Positions 1 through 15,300 of a DNA stretch of 64,000 nucleotides are shown here, one piece after another. This DNA is from Echinometra lucunter. Taxonomy: Eukaryota > Echinodermata > Echinoidea > Camarodonta > Echinometridae. Numbering within the stretch: the stretch's first letter is position 1; each line of letters opens with the position of its first letter. The stretch covers positions 41,012,373 to 41,076,372 of the forward strand of contig CM057153.1 of assembly GCA_029962745.1 (NCBI GenBank). Reading direction: 5' to 3'. The notes beneath the pieces were generated by a model. It was not told the origin of the DNA. It made no database searches and worked only from the letters and a program-made list of their open reading frames with translations. The position numbers and the translations under genes were made by a program.

Positions 1-229
1 AATAGGGGACGGAGATAGCTTGACACTGGGGCAGGCTCCACATGAAGCAGCAAAGTGTAAGCCTCATTTAGGATTTTGATTTTTAAAATAGCCTAACATT
101 TCATGTTTTGCAGAATTTTACATCATGAAATTTCACCACTCCATCTTTAGTAACTTCTTTACACTTTCCATTTAAGTTTTACATTTAATTGACCTTTAGG
201 TCTCAATTCTCTAAATTTCTATGTTGCAG

Positions 230-347
230 ATTGCAATTCCTAATAACATCAAGCTACGATGTGTATCTTGGAATCAGGAGCATGGCTACATAGCATGTGG
301 TGGAGAGAATGGCCTACTGAAGGTTCTCAAGTTGGATTCGGGAGCTG
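230..347 (+). CDS. WDR35: WDR35 coding exon (first in window)
   Basis: Window residues 1-39, starting IAIPNN and including CVSWNQ and ACGGENG, the start of the first WD40 propeller. Acceptor TTGCAG ends at 229; donor GT at 348. It ends with one base of a split codon (G). Confidence 0.95.
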
Positions 348-3300
348 GTATAGGACATCTTTATATGTAGCTTAATGCAGCAGTAATAGAGCACTAACAT
401 ACCCCACCCTAAACTCCTTCCCATGTAGTAAATGGATGCTTCATAGGAGTAGTAGCCCACATTTGCACAACATTTTTTCAGAATTTGAGGAGAAATAAGC
501 CAATTTCAATTTTAAATGACAGATATTCATGTAAAACTATCATCTTATCAAATTTGCAACAGTACTCCAAAGAATAAGTGAAAATTGAATGGTTTTATTC
601 TTAAAGCGTCATGAAGAAGCCTTTACAAAACAGAAAATAAAAGAAAATTTGTATTGAATACTTTACTTCTCAATTCTAAATGGGAATGTACTGGAATCTA
701 AAATTGAATGACATCAAGTACAGTCAAAATAGTCAAAAAGTGGGGGACCAATAAAAGCACAAAAGGCTTGTAGAGAAAGGCCCCAGCTGAACAAAATAAT
801 AATATACATCATATCCATGGTTGTCCAGGGCAGATGTTTCTTTCCAGAGATATATAAAGGTTATTTTGATCTGTTCATGTAATTTGCTTTGATGTTAAGT
901 TGAAACCCATTAAAAGGACATTCCTATATTTTGTCAGATTTCTGTAATATCGAGCATGATGCTCACAGTTTTATGTTGTATAAACTTCACAGCATCAGAG
1001 CTGCAACATGTAATAATTTGAATTCAAGTTTTAACATGCATGTGGTGTTTTGTTTGTGGTTTTTAAATAGGGAAAGATGCAAAGCAAAGAGGTCTTGCTG
1101 CACCAAGCAATCTATCTATGAACCAGACACTTGAAGGACATTCTGGTAAGATCTTCATTTCCACTTTCTTGAATATTAGTATGTTGATTCTACATAACTG
1201 TGCTGTAGTAAATCTAGGCATGAATAAATCAGCTGTGTACCAGGTGTGAAAGTGTGATTAAGGGGCATTATGTTGTAATATAGCTGTGAAATATTAATTC
1301 CAAAGATTTTAATATGAATGGATACTGATTAATGCTGAGGTATTATTTTGTAGTTAATTTGATTGAAGCCAGAGGCAGAGGCTAAATGAGTAATGAGTGT
1401 GCAGTTGTATTATGGATACAGTATATTTACACAGATTTGTTTAACATAATGTAGTCACAATGTAGTCCCCTTGCCTTTCATAATTATTCTTTGAAGTAAG
1501 ATGTAATTCCTTGTGTATCCTTAGTGTTTTCATTATGTTATCAGTAGATATAACACTATATGCTTCTCATTTCTTTTTACTTAAGAAGATGAAGGATGTT
1601 GGTTTTATGTGAGATGTAGGCACGCTGTATTTTGTGTAGTTATGATTTGTTGCTATGAATACTGGCAGGTTATTTCTTTAGACCTAGCCACTGTACATTT
1701 ATGCTATTTTGATTTGTCGTGATGTTGTAGGTGCTGTGCAAGTTGTCACCTGGAATTCCCAGTATCAGAAGCTAACATCCAGTGATGAGTATGGCCTTAT
1801 CATTGTATGGATGTTCTACAAAGGTATTGTATTCTGCGCATCCATTCAGCAGAGTTGACTTAATAAAGACAATGACATGGGAAGTACTGTAAAAGCGGCA
1901 TAAAGCTGCTAGATTTGATATTTTTTATCAACATTTTATAAAAATAGATTTTAATGTTGTTGTGATTATTTGATCGCCTGGAATTTCATCTAAAAATAGA
2001 GGTACTTTTTTATATCTTCAAGAATCAAAGTCAGATGGCTCTTGTACTTGGCCTATAGAAATGAGAGCAATCATTATTCAGTTGGTTTAATGTGCTTTAT
2101 ATGATATAACCTGTGGTTCAATATTCTATCACATTTTAGGTTGTTGGTTTGAAGAGATGATCAACAATAGAAACAAATCTGTTGTGAGGAGTATGGCATG
2201 GACTTCAGATGGTCAGCGTATCTGTATCGTCTATGAGGATGGTATGTTGTCTCTGGATATGTATATTGCTTTCTAGAATAGTATCACATTACAAAAAAAA
2301 GAGTGATATATTTCTTTTTATTAGTTGTGATGTCACAAGGTTTCTGTGCATCAAGGTAATTTCCTCAGTCCCAAGGAGGTTATTACAATGAGGTTTTACT
2401 GTACCAATCTCTGTAATGATTTCTCACTTTCAGTAATTATAACTTTGTTCTCCCTAGAGAGTACCTTTAACAGTATGGTCTTCAGTATATGTCAACCTTG
2501 TTCACATCACCTAGATGCTGATCAGAATCTGTTGCTAGATATGACCTATGGAATCTTTATAGCAGCAGGCAAAATCTTGTAGATTTGATGGGTATTGCTC
2601 TTGTAAAGATAATACTGTAAAACACTGTGGTCTAAATTTAGCGTCTAATTGATTTAATGGTGGAAGGAGGTGATGGAAGACGGTATAATTTTGTTGTTGT
2701 TGCAGAAAACGATGGGGGGGGGGGGGGGGGGGGGGGGGTCATCTATTACATATTTTCAAGCCTGTAATCAATCTAGCAATGTTAATGTCTGTTGTAGGTG
2801 CTGTGATTGTTGGATCTGTAGATGGTAATCGTATCTGGGGTAAAGAACTGAAAGGAATGCAGCTATGTCAGGTGGAATGGTCACCTGACTCTAAAACCAT
2901 TCTCTTTGGTATGACAAATGGAGAAATACACATCTATGACAACCAAGGAAACTTCTGTGTAAGTTTTTCTAGTAAAGAATTATAGCATTATTTGATTCTC
3001 AGATGAAAACTTTTTGTAAGCCAGAATGAAACATAAACTTTGGGGGTATAATGATAGATTGTGATTATTACCTTTATTACCAGATGTACTGGAAATACGC
3101 AGAAGTCTGCAGTCGGGTTTCCAGATCTATCTGTCATCCAATTCATTTCTATCTTGTTTCTGTTCAAGTTCTATAATACTTTGTGATGATCTTACATTTG
3201 TCTGAAAATTAGTCAGATGATGAAGTTGACACATGGTCATGCATCATGAGGTCGCCTACTTTTGCATTACATGGTGATTCTACCTCCAGTAGTGTACTTC

Positions 3301-6300
3301 TAACTTTGAAAACTGATATCTCCTTAAGAATCAACATTATGATAGCACAAGTATATATTTTCTGAAAGGAAATTACAAGAAGAATCTAAATGTGTACTAA
3401 AAAATAGCACAAGGTGTAAGACAAAATCATTATGCAAACATGAATATGGAAATTGTAATAATTCTTATTATCTCATTGTTTTCAACATAACTTTTTCTGT
3501 GATACTCCTAAGTCAGTTTTGATGTTATATTCTTACAGGAGACACCCAGACCTTTTCAACAAGGTATAATTGTCTTGGGTTTATGATTATGTAATAAAAA
3601 AAAAAATCATTTAAATTTTTGCCAAAAATATCAACATTTTTTTTATGGTGCCACTGTATATTAAGTGTTCTATAGTGTATTCATGACAGCCATGCTCATT
3701 TTTCAATCATAAGATAGTAAAGCTCAATATAATAGCTTCAATTTGGAACCAGAAGTGAAGCCACAATGCAAGTTTTGACCAAAATATTGACATCTTCCCA
3801 GAACTATTGAAAAATGTAAGTTCCGTATTGACTTTGTACAGGCAATGCCAATTTTGACCTAAACCAAGTATTTCAGTTTTTACACTACCATCGCTTAGCT
3901 AAACTCACTTTTCAATCATAAAACAGTAAAGACAAGTATATAAGCTTTAATTTGGTACAACATTTGAAGTCATATGACAAGTTTTGACAAAAATATCAAC
4001 ATTTAAAAAAAAAATGCACTGAAATCTGATTTTTGCCATTCATTTTGTACATGTAGCGCCGCTTCTGGGAGCGCTGCTTACAGCACCACCCCTGGCCTTC
4101 CAAATATAAAAGGCTGTTATTCAAATAATATATTCCCTATAACTTTGAAACTTCGCAGACTTATAGCATATTAGTACTGCTTTAAGACGATACCAAACTT
4201 ATTATGGTAGCCTCAATGATTCTGATAAAAATCAAGAAATACTTCAGTTTGAAAGCACAAAATGCAACAGCACCACCCTTTTTGGGAAGCGAGTTCATGA
4301 CACATGACCACATATTCTAAATGTAACAAAACCAAAGAAAAAAAACCCCCGCTAAACCTTTATTTTGTACATTTACTTTGACTGGTTCTTATGGTGAGGT
4401 AATTTATAAATTTTTTGTCATAAACTGTCTGTGTTCTTATTTTAGTCTAAACTGACTGCTTACTGTCTGACAAATGCCACTGGGGCTGTTCACATTGCTG
4501 GTGTGGATTGGTACGATGGGAAGTATGGTTTGGTGGAGCCTGGCTGTCCTACCTTGGCTATCTGTTATGATAATGGTAGAGCCCAGATCATGAGAGAAGA
4601 GACTGATGATAGTAAGTTATACAGAAATTTCTTCAAGTAGTTTAGACTACTCATTTTCTTTTGATTTTTGTCATAATTTTGCTCCTTTTGCTACTTAAAA
4701 ATGTAGTTTGAATCTGTCAAAGGTTAATGAATTAATCATGCAACATAATATCAATGAATTTGTACAAATCTGAGTTAGGATCACCACCTCCACGACATAA
4801 AGGCATATCGTGAAGGCTTAGTTACAATATTTTTCTGCAAAACATAAGACACAAAGCTTTTAGGAGACATATATCTAAAAGTTATAAAAGTGATTTAATC
4901 ACGATCGTCAGGTATTTAATTCTAATTGTAGCCTCTACTGATAAATTGTACTATTTATCGTAATGTTTTCCTTTTAGACCCAGTCCTGATTGATACAGGG
5001 ATGACAGTGGTCAAAGTGATGTGGAACTACAATGGATCTGCCTTGGCAGTGGCTGGCTCACAGAAGTCTTTACAACAAGACAAGGAAGTCAATGTAGTCC
5101 AGTTCTATACTCCATTTGGAGAGGTAAATGATGTACAGGTCCTGGTCTACCATGCAGTCTCATTATGATCACAGTCACTGCATCAATAGGCTGTTTCGTA
5201 GAAAGATGTTTATACCAAGCACAAGATATGCAGTATTCTCTGTGAAAGTTTGCTTGTGACTATCTGTCTTAAATTTATTAACAAATAATGTGCCTATCAA
5301 ATTAGATGTGTGTATTTGTACCATGGCAATAGATTTTAGTGAACTTTATCATCAATTAAGTATGAAATTGCTCATTGGTGAAGGATATTTAGAGCTTATG
5401 TTATTTCCAGCATATCCTGTATTTGTTCAATTTAGTATCAATTCTTAAAGACCTTCTCTGATCTGTGTAGAAAAGCATTTCAAAAATTGTGATTAAGATA
5501 ACGAGGTAATAATGCTATGTGCAATTGCCATGCCATCAGCTTCAATCAACTATTTGCTATGAACTTGTATTGCAGCATCTTAGAACATTGAAAGTCCCTG
5601 GTCATGGTCTATCTGCTATATCATGGGAAGGTGGTGGACTTCGTATTGCCCTTGCTGTGGATAGTTATATCTATTTTGCCAACATTCGTCCTGACTACAA
5701 GTGGGGTTATTGTGCTAGTACTGTGGTATACTCTTTTACCAAACCAGACAGAGTGGAGAACTGTGTGGTCTTCTGGGATACCCTCAACTCTGAGGTATTT
5801 AAAGTTAAATATAGACTGACAACAATGGTTATTTCATTCAAGCAAATATTTATATTTTTTAAAATCAAAAGCTAAGACGAAATAAGATGGATCAGAAAAA
5901 AATTGAAAAATATCGGACACGGAATTAAAAAGTTATGCCTTTATGAAATTTTGTATTTGACATTTTTCACATTACCATTGCTATTGATGATATCACCTTA
6001 TTGTGGACAACTCTCAATATGTTTTGTACACATAGAAATAAACACTTTCATTTTGCTTGAGATTTGCACATTTTTCTCCACACCATATTTGGGATAAGGA
6101 CGATGAAAACGTGTTTTTAAAAAGAAAATAAAGAATAAGTGAAATTCTGTGTACAAAACATAGAGAGTTGTCCACAAATTACATCACCAAGAGCTGCGGT
6201 AGTGTCAAAACCAGAAATTTCATATGGACATAACTTTCTTATTCTGTGTCCGATTTCGTTCCAATTTCTTCTGATCTGTTTTATTCCATCTTAGATTTGA

Positions 6301-9300
6301 TTTAAGAACTTTTTGACTTCTGGGTTTTGATTTTCCTTTAGAGCAAAAAGATGTGTTTCCTCCCAATGCTTTTAAAGCATATTTATGGAAAGAAAGTGCA
6401 GTTACAGAATGTGAAATAAATATGAAGTAAACTGGGATATTATGGTTGATGGAGGATGTCCGAAGAATCAACACACTAAACTAATTATTATTATGATTAC
6501 ATCTAGGAATTCTTTACCCCCTTTAGCCTTATAATTTTCCCAGTAAAAAGGTTTTCTTCCTGTGAAATTAAAATTGAAAATAGCAGTTTATAATGTAGAG
6601 AACTGCTGTCAAGCAACAACACACTATATTCTGTGTCAGTAGCAAAATGTATTTTTCATCAAATTGTTAAAATAACCAAGCAAAACTGACTCAAATTTCT
6701 AGTTGGTATGGATTACATTTGGCTGTGTGGTTGGTTGTAAACTGATGAATCATTTTACAAGTACCTATCATTTCAATTCTCATTCTTGTTTTTAATCTTT
6801 CAGAGATATGTGAAGTATGTAAGGAACCTGTTATCAGTGACAGCATATGGTGATCATTGTGTGTTAGCTACAAGGGCTGATGAGACAATGGGCCAAGTGG
6901 TGAGTTCAATGTGATATCGTATTGAATATAGTGCTCTTTGTAAAAAGCATGTCATCTAGTGACTTGCAAGCTATCACCAAACTGAAGAAATTCCAGACAT
7001 ATGATGATAGTGGTGATGAAAATGGCTTGTGTAAATACTGAGATCTTCCTTGACTGGTCACTCATGGTCCTTTCAAATATTTTGAGAAACTAATACTTGA
7101 CCCAAAATTTGATTAATGAATTAAGTAGTGATAAAATTAGAATCAAATGTGATACTATGTTTCTTTTATTTGATTTAAACTCCATTCAACTTTTATAAGT
7201 TTCTAATAAAGCATGTTAAATTGGTTTTCTTACGTTTTGATATCTGTGTATCATTTCTGTAGGCTGTGAAGTTAAAAGAGAAAAGCATATTGCTAAATAA
7301 CATTCAAAGTGCAAATGATGTACATGTATGCTTCAGTTTGGGGTGGATGGATTTGGGACAAGAAATTAAAGGTTATAGACAATATTGTATATGGGAGAAT
7401 GATTTTTTAATTAGTGTATGTGAAATCAAATCAATCGAAATCAGCAAATGTCATTTCATGAATCACTCATTACCATGGCAACAGGATCCCTCAGACCCAG
7501 TGCAGGTAATTTATCTCTAGATATTAGTTTTAGTTTATTTGTTAGTTTGCAGTGGAAAGTTTGTATTTTTTCAGATAAAAATGAAATGAAATGAAGTGAA
7601 GTATTATTTGTGGTTTGAAGCTCTTAGTACTCCTTCCGTTCACCAAATCTTTAAGCTCTTTTTCCAGTAAGCATTTCACTGATACTTCCTGGGAAAATAT
7701 CCATAAGTCTCCTTTTTCTGTGAGTAATCCTTGTTTTCCCATAAACATGCTCAGACAGTGGAGGCCCAGGTCAAGTCAAGCCTCTACTGTTATAGTATTT
7801 CAAACCCTGTTCTGATCATTCTTTTCAGCAGGCAGTACTTCCATTTTCCTTCTTTCCTGTTTTATTTATTGTGTATTCTTCTTGTCAAGTAGTTCTTATA
7901 TGGTATAATCTTTAACATACACAGCAGTAAGAACTGCATATAAAGACACAACCTGATTCCATCACTAGTGTACCCATCTACTAACCCATGTTCATATTTA
8001 CAAACAGCAGTAAGACCTAAAGACACATCCTGATCCCATCACTAGTGTACCCATTTACTAACCCATGTTCATATTTACAAACAGCAGTAAGACCTAAAGA
8101 CGCATCCTGATCCCATCACTAGTGTACCCGTTTACTAACCCATGTTCATATTTACAAACAGCAGTAAGACCTAAAGACGCATCCTGATCCCATCACAGTG
8201 TACCCGTTTACTAACCCATGTTCATATTTACAAACAGCAGTAAGACCTAAAGACACAACCTGATTCCATCACCAGTGCACCTGTCTACTAACCCATGTTC
8301 ATATTTACAAACAGCAGTAAGACCTAAACACACATCCTGATCCCATCACTAGTGCACCCATTTACTAACCCATGTTCATATTTACAAACAGCAGTAAGAC
8401 CTAAAGACACATCCTGATCCCATCACAGTGTACCCGTTTACTAACCCATGTTCATATTTACAAACAGCAGTAAGACCTAAAGACACATCCTGATCCCATC
8501 ACAGTGTACCCGTTTACTAACCCATGTTCATATTTACAAACAGCAGTAAGACCTAAAGATGCATCCTGATCCCATCACAGTGTACCCATCTACTATCCCA
8601 TGTTCATATTTACAAACAGCAGTAAGACCTAAAGATGCATCCTGATCCCATCACTAGTGTACCCATCTACTAACCCATGTTCATATATTTACAAACAGCA
8701 GTAAGACCTAAACACACATCCTGATCCCATCACAGTGTACCCATCTACTAACCCATGTTCATATATTTACAAACAGCAGTAAGACCTAAACACACATCCT
8801 GATCCCATCACAGTGTACCCATCTACTAACCCATGTTCATATATTTACAAACAGCAGTAAGACCTAAAGATGCATCCTGATCCCATCACTAGTGTACCCA
8901 TCTACTAACCCATGTTCATATTTACAAACAGCAGTAAGACCTAAACACACATCCTGATCCCATCACCGGTGTACCCATCTACTAACCCATGTACATATAT
9001 TTACAAACAGCAGTAAGACCTAAAGAGGCATCCTGATCCCATCACAGTGTACTCGTTTACTGACCCATTATTTGCAATTTGATTTCTTTTGGTTTCTTTT
9101 AACACAGGTTGCTCTTTAAAAAAAAAATGCTATTAAAAGGAAAGCTTCCTATTTATTTGAATTTGATTCCTTCTATTATATTCCATCTTTATCTTTCTTG
9201 TTTTGTATTTTTAGTTCTTCTGCTCAAGGGTATTTAAGAAATCAAAATTATTTTTCATATAGAATACACTCTAACTGAAAAACTTAAAGAAGAAATGCAT

Positions 9301-12300
9301 CTCTTGAAAGAGAGAGTGAGGAATGCAATTTTCCGTCAGTTGCGCTGCAAACACCACATGATTGATATTTAAAAAAAACATATCAAAAGATGCTTGAGGA
9401 ATGATTTCCTGCTGTAGAGTGAGTTATATATGTGTACATTTAACTTATGAGTACCTATGGTGATATATGAAGAAATGGTATGAATGTTTGTGTGTTTTAT
9501 TTACAGTATGTACTGGTACTGTGTAACTGCATTGGCACCCCTCTGGAATCCAAGTACATTGATATAGGTGAGTGAAATTAGATTGGTTAACCAAAGGCAT
9601 TATCTAAACTCCAGTGATTACTGTGCAGAGATTCAATCTAGTTCGAAATATCAAAAAGAAACATATAAGCAAAAATCCACTAATAAATGCAGAGTCTAAG
9701 GTTTCATAATTATTTGTCAATTTCATTGTGTTTGAGAAGGGTCCTCAAACTCGGATTAATTGTACATTATATCTTTGAACAGTGCTTTAATTATATGTTA
9801 GATTTTGACAAGTTACAGCTGTAAAATATGGTTTTATCTGCATTTAATTCAGAACAGGGAATTGCAATATCACTGTGCATTTTACCTGTCATTTTTGCCA
9901 ACCCTTTGCTTGGCACAGTCATTAATTACCCTCTAAGATGAAAGATGAGCTCTGGAATTGCAGCTGTAATGCATATTTACCTTTTTATAATGATTAGATG
10001 AATTCATATAGCGCAGCTACTATATCAGTAAACTAATTACAGGTATAAACAGATTTGACCTTGAATTTTTGAAAGTAAAAGATCTGAAATTATTAGTCTT
10101 GAATTCAAAGATAATATTCAAAGATAGGTCTTTTAACTTACTATAAACACATTTGACATCTTTCAGTTCATCGTGTTCAAACCTCGGTCAACAAGGTGAA
10201 AAGTCTGTGCTTCTGTTTCAAACGTGTTCATGTTCTTTTTTTTTTCACCAGAGCCATCTTTCATTGCTGTGACCAAGACTCATGTAATAGCTGCTTCAAA
10301 GGAAGCAATCTACATCTGGCAGTTTAAAGCTCCTAAGAAAGTATCAGCCATGGAAGTCAATACTGCTATGGGTCGCAAGAAAGATTCCAGAGAGAGGGTT
10401 TACCACATTGATGATACACCCTCTGGAGCTGGGGATGGTGTGTTGGACTTCAGCAAGGCATTCGCTGTAAGTGCTCTATATCTGTTCCTGAAGCTTTGTA
10501 AGGAAGTAGAGTGAATGTGTCCTGGTATAGTGGCTTATTCACTTAGCTCTTAATCAAAGGGCTCAGTACAGCACTAACACCCTTTGGCAAGACATTGATT
10601 TATGCTTGTCACTCTTAATCAAAGGGCTCAGTACAGCACTAACACCCTTTGGCAAGACATTGATTTATGCTTGTCACTCTTAATCAAAGGGCTCAGTACA
10701 GTACTAACACCCTTTGGCAAGACATTGATTTATACTTGTCACTCTTCACCTAGGTGTAAATGGAGACCAGGGGCCCATAACACAAAGATTTGCAATCAAT
10801 CACAAAGTTGAAACAGCCAATCAAGACAGTTGTTTCATACGCATCTCATTCAACAAGGTGATCCTGGACCAATCAGAATGGTTGTTTTAAATTTGCGATT
10901 GATCGTAAACCTTTGTGTAACGGGCCCTTGGGGGTGTTTTGCAACGATTAGAGTTTGACTTAAAATCATGTAGAAGTACCAAATCATGCGTAACTCTGTC
11001 CCCAAAGAGTAACTTCGTGAAATAGACTTTGCCAGCTCACATGAATCAGACCGACATCAAGTTAGACTTAGTGACATTGCATGTAAGTTCGACTAGATAT
11101 AAGTGCATTCTTTGTGAAACACCCCCCTGATATTCTACTACTTATTGACCACTCAGCTATGATCGGGAAATAATGTTAAAGCACCATGAGTGTCTAATGA
11201 GATTTGCCTAATGATAAATACAATGTATCCCATAGGTAGAATTGTTTCTGAGGGTAAATGGCAGTACCTGTGCCAGAAAGATTTGCTTTCAATGAAAGTT
11301 ATAAAGTCAGATGAATGGATCAGAAAGGGTTTTCATTTCAATAAATCTTCACTTTTGTGATTAATTACTATGATATTGAGATATTTTGCTTTTTTTGACA
11401 GCCTACTAGAGATCCAATCTGCTGTGTATGTGCCTCTGACAAGGTTTTGATTGTTGGACGTGAGTCTGGGACTCTACATCGTTACTCATTGCCTCATGTA
11501 GCACTAGTCAACAAACATGTAGTCAACTGCAGACCACATGCACTCTCACTGAACTGTACTTCAAGGTACATGAAATCAATTTTTCATTTTCTTTAATTAT
11601 GTGACCTAACTATATCCTGCCAATGGATTATTTTGATATTTCATTTCATGAAAAGGGATGTGATGGTAATTTCTATGCCTTTACATTGAAGGTGGTGCCG
11701 GAGGCATTATGTTTTCAGTTTGTTTGTATGTCCATCTGTCCTGCTTTTTGTTGATGCAATATCTGAAAAACTATTTGAAGTATGAACTTCAAACTTGCTG
11801 CCAGTGTGTATCACCATATCAAGACAATCTGATTAGATTTTGTCAAAGGTCATAAAGTTAAATTTCTAAAATTTCAGGTGGTAGCCTCACTAACACAGTA
11901 TCTCAAGAAAGATTTTAGGTATGAACTTCAAATTTGGTGTTGGTATGTATCACCATAGGAAGACAATCTTATTGAAAATGCGGCAAGTTAGTCAAAGTTC
12001 AAAACTCATAGAGGTCAATTCTGAAATTTCAGATTTTAGTCTTATTAATGCAATATCTCAACCGACAAAGTGATTACATTTTGGGTTTAGTGGGTCAGAG
12101 GTCAGTATGCATGAAATGGTATCACCATATCTCAACTATTTTTTATGCTCGACTACAAGGAGACGAATTGATCACATTTTGGTGTTTGTAGGTCAAAGGT
12201 CCAAGAGGTCAATTAACATGTAATGATAGATTTTTTCCTGGTTGTTACAACATTTCCAGAACAGTTTGAGCCGTGAACTGCAATGAATTGAGGTGGAGGC

Positions 12301-15300
12301 ATATAGGAGACGCAGTTGCATTCACCTTGTTTCAAAATGAACTATTAACTGATGACAGCGAATATTTGTGACCTACTTTTGTATTATGTAATATGCTCTA
12401 ATTGTTTAATCAAAGAAGATTTTAAATATTGTAAATTGATATAGCAGGAAGAATTGTTTGATTTGCAGGAGAATGACGTTCTGCCTTTTAAAAATTAAGT
12501 TTTGTGATTCTTATTACTCTGATTACAGTCGTCTAGCAATCATTGACATTGCTGGTATCCTGACATTCTTTGACCTTGACACCAAGTGGGTGAACCCTGA
12601 AGGTCAAGAGATTATAGGTCAACCATTACAGTTTGAGAGAAAGGATGTATGGGATATGAGATGGGCAGAAGATAATGCTGAACTTATTGCTATGATGGAG
12701 AAGACTAGGATGTACATCTTCAGAAACTTAGATCCAGAGGTAAAGCCTTCTTCATACTTGATATGATAAACCACTTTAAAGTTCTACTGCGGCAGAATGA
12801 AATCAGAATGTCATTCTTCCATCTAGGATGTATACCATGGGGAATCATATGTATATAGATATGTAAAATAAGAAAATCAGGATATCTTGACAACATTAGC
12901 TTTTCAGGAAATTTTAAAATTATTGGATTATTTGTATTAATTTGGATGTCTATATGACATCTAAACAGAGTGTGAATATATTAGGAAACACTGTAGTAAA
13001 TGTCATTGTTTTTTTTTTCAGGAGCCTATTGTGAGTTCAGGTTACATCTGCTTGTTTGAAGATCTTCAGATTAAGAGTGTTCTATTGGATGAAGTCATGA
13101 AGGATCCTGAGCATCCTGGCAAGGAATGTATGGTAGAACTTGATATTAAGGTATGTCAAGTCAACAAAAAATGGCTTCTTAATCTTTTATACTACAGGAA
13201 CAGACATTCTTTAGAAGTTTTCAAGTAGTCCATTTTTGGAAGTTTTATGCCATGAAACAATTGAATCGATAATAACTTTTACAATTTGCTAAAGCTAAAG
13301 TGATGAAATGACCATTTTTTTTTTATTTTAATAAAATGGTTTTTTTCCTTTTTTGTCAGAGTTTGCGAGACACATGTGATCTGTTGGAGAAGGTTGGCAT
13401 TGAAGATGCAGCTCAGTTCATTGAAGATAACCCCCACCCACGACTATGGTATGTGAACTTAAAAGTAGATTTGATATTGAATTCAATTGAGAACAAATAC
13501 TGGCTGTGACATTCTTCATTTACCACTAATGTGCTTGAAAAACTGTTATGGAGCTGTTTTGAGCTCCTCTCATGTTTCAGTTTACATGTCTATGATTCAC
13601 TTCCTTTTTCTGAAATGTGTAAATCCCTCATACTTCTGTGTTTCAGACAGATGTATACCGGTTTGTTTCAGTTTGATTTTATTATGTATTTCATGGTAGT
13701 CTGTAAATCTTGAGCTATAGAATATTATCTCTCATGTTTTGTGTAGAAACAATATTTGTGGTGAAAATTAGAAGTAACTAAATCTTAATGTTATTTTCTC
13801 AGGCGCCTGTTGGCTGAGAAAGCAATGGAAACTCTGGATCTGAAGGTGGCAGAACAAGCATTTGTACGTTGCCGTGACTTTCAAGGAATTGAGTTTGTAA
13901 AGCGTCTTGGAAACCTGCAGAGTGAGACGATGAGAAGTGCAGAGGTGGCTGCATACTTCAAGAGATTTGAGGAAGCAGAACGGATGTATAGAGACATGGA
14001 CAGAAGGTTAGACAAGTGCAACCAATGATTAGCATGTGGTGAAAGGGGACATTAATTTATCATTACTGAATTGTTTGACATATTTTGCTGAATTGTGTTC
14101 TGGTCAAGAGAACATTAGATAACAAACAGAAATCTACCTCATGTAATACTTCTCTAATATTCATTCAATGATTTGAAAGCTATTGGTGATTGGAGGGGAA
14201 AGTGAAATGACAAGAGTGAAAAAGAGAAAAAAAAGATAAAGAAATAGGTGATTAGATTGGTATTTTCAACCAAACTGTAATAAGTGATTAAGAATACTGA
14301 TGTGAGAACACTTTTTGATTTGTTTCTAGGGATCTAGCAGTGAACCTTCGCATGAAGCTTGGTGATTGGTTCCGTGTAGTCCAGCTACTGAAGTCAGGAG
14401 GTGGTGGAGATGATGTTCAGATGCAACAAGCTTGGAATGCTATTGGAGATTACTATGCTGATAGACAGAAGTGGGCTAATGCTGTCACTTATTACCTACA
14501 GGTATTCCCTTTTCAAACTTGAAATCACCAAAACTGTCTACCAACAAATCTTTCATAAATTCACACATGCCAATCTGCTGTAAAAACAGGTCATTTTGCA
14601 TGCACGAAATTTCCATGACTTTTAGCTTTGTAGAAGTAGTGCTTCACCCAAAATACAACTATGGATGGTATTATTCAGTCTTGCGTACTGCTTGGAAGTT
14701 TTATCTTAGGGTTATGTTTTCCTTATGTTTATATATAAAAAGGGTAAAAAATAATGCAAATTGAAGTATCAAAAGAAATTTTGTTAGCTTCTTTCAGATT
14801 ACAGGTATTAGGAATCTAAAAATTGCATTTTGTTAGATGACTTTAATATCCCTATATCTTATTAAGCAGAGGATATGATTTAGATAGTTTATCTTTATGA
14901 AATATTCAGTTGTTATGTGACGATGCATGAGTTTTGTTTTTATTCTTTTATTTGCTGTAAATTCTAACACTGGATGTATTTTTTCCCAGGGTAATAATCA
15001 GGAGAGATTAGCAGAGTGTTACTACATGCTGGAAGACTTTGCAGGACTGAACAAACTCAGTGATGCACTACCAGAGAATCACTTACTCTTACCTGTAAGT
15101 TAGTCTTTCTCTCAGTCTTTGGCAAATGGAAATTGTGAATGCTTATTTTTCAACTCTTACCTTACCATGTTTATATCATACATACATTTATTAGAGGATT
15201 TGTTTTCCATTTTTTTTTACTCCACGGTTCTTTGGAACCTGGTTTGACTTTCAAGAAGAAAGATAAACTATTCTTTTTACTGGTAATTAAGAAAATTGCA

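Noticed and set aside
1..229. Possible WDR35 first coding exon
   Set aside because: ATGAAGCAGCAAAG near 42 followed by GTAAG looks exon-like but does not encode the conserved N-terminus and is out of phase with the exon at 230.
7918..9071. CRISPR-like spacing of repeats
   Set aside because: Whole ~77-bp units are conserved without unique spacers, in an animal intron; this is a minisatellite.
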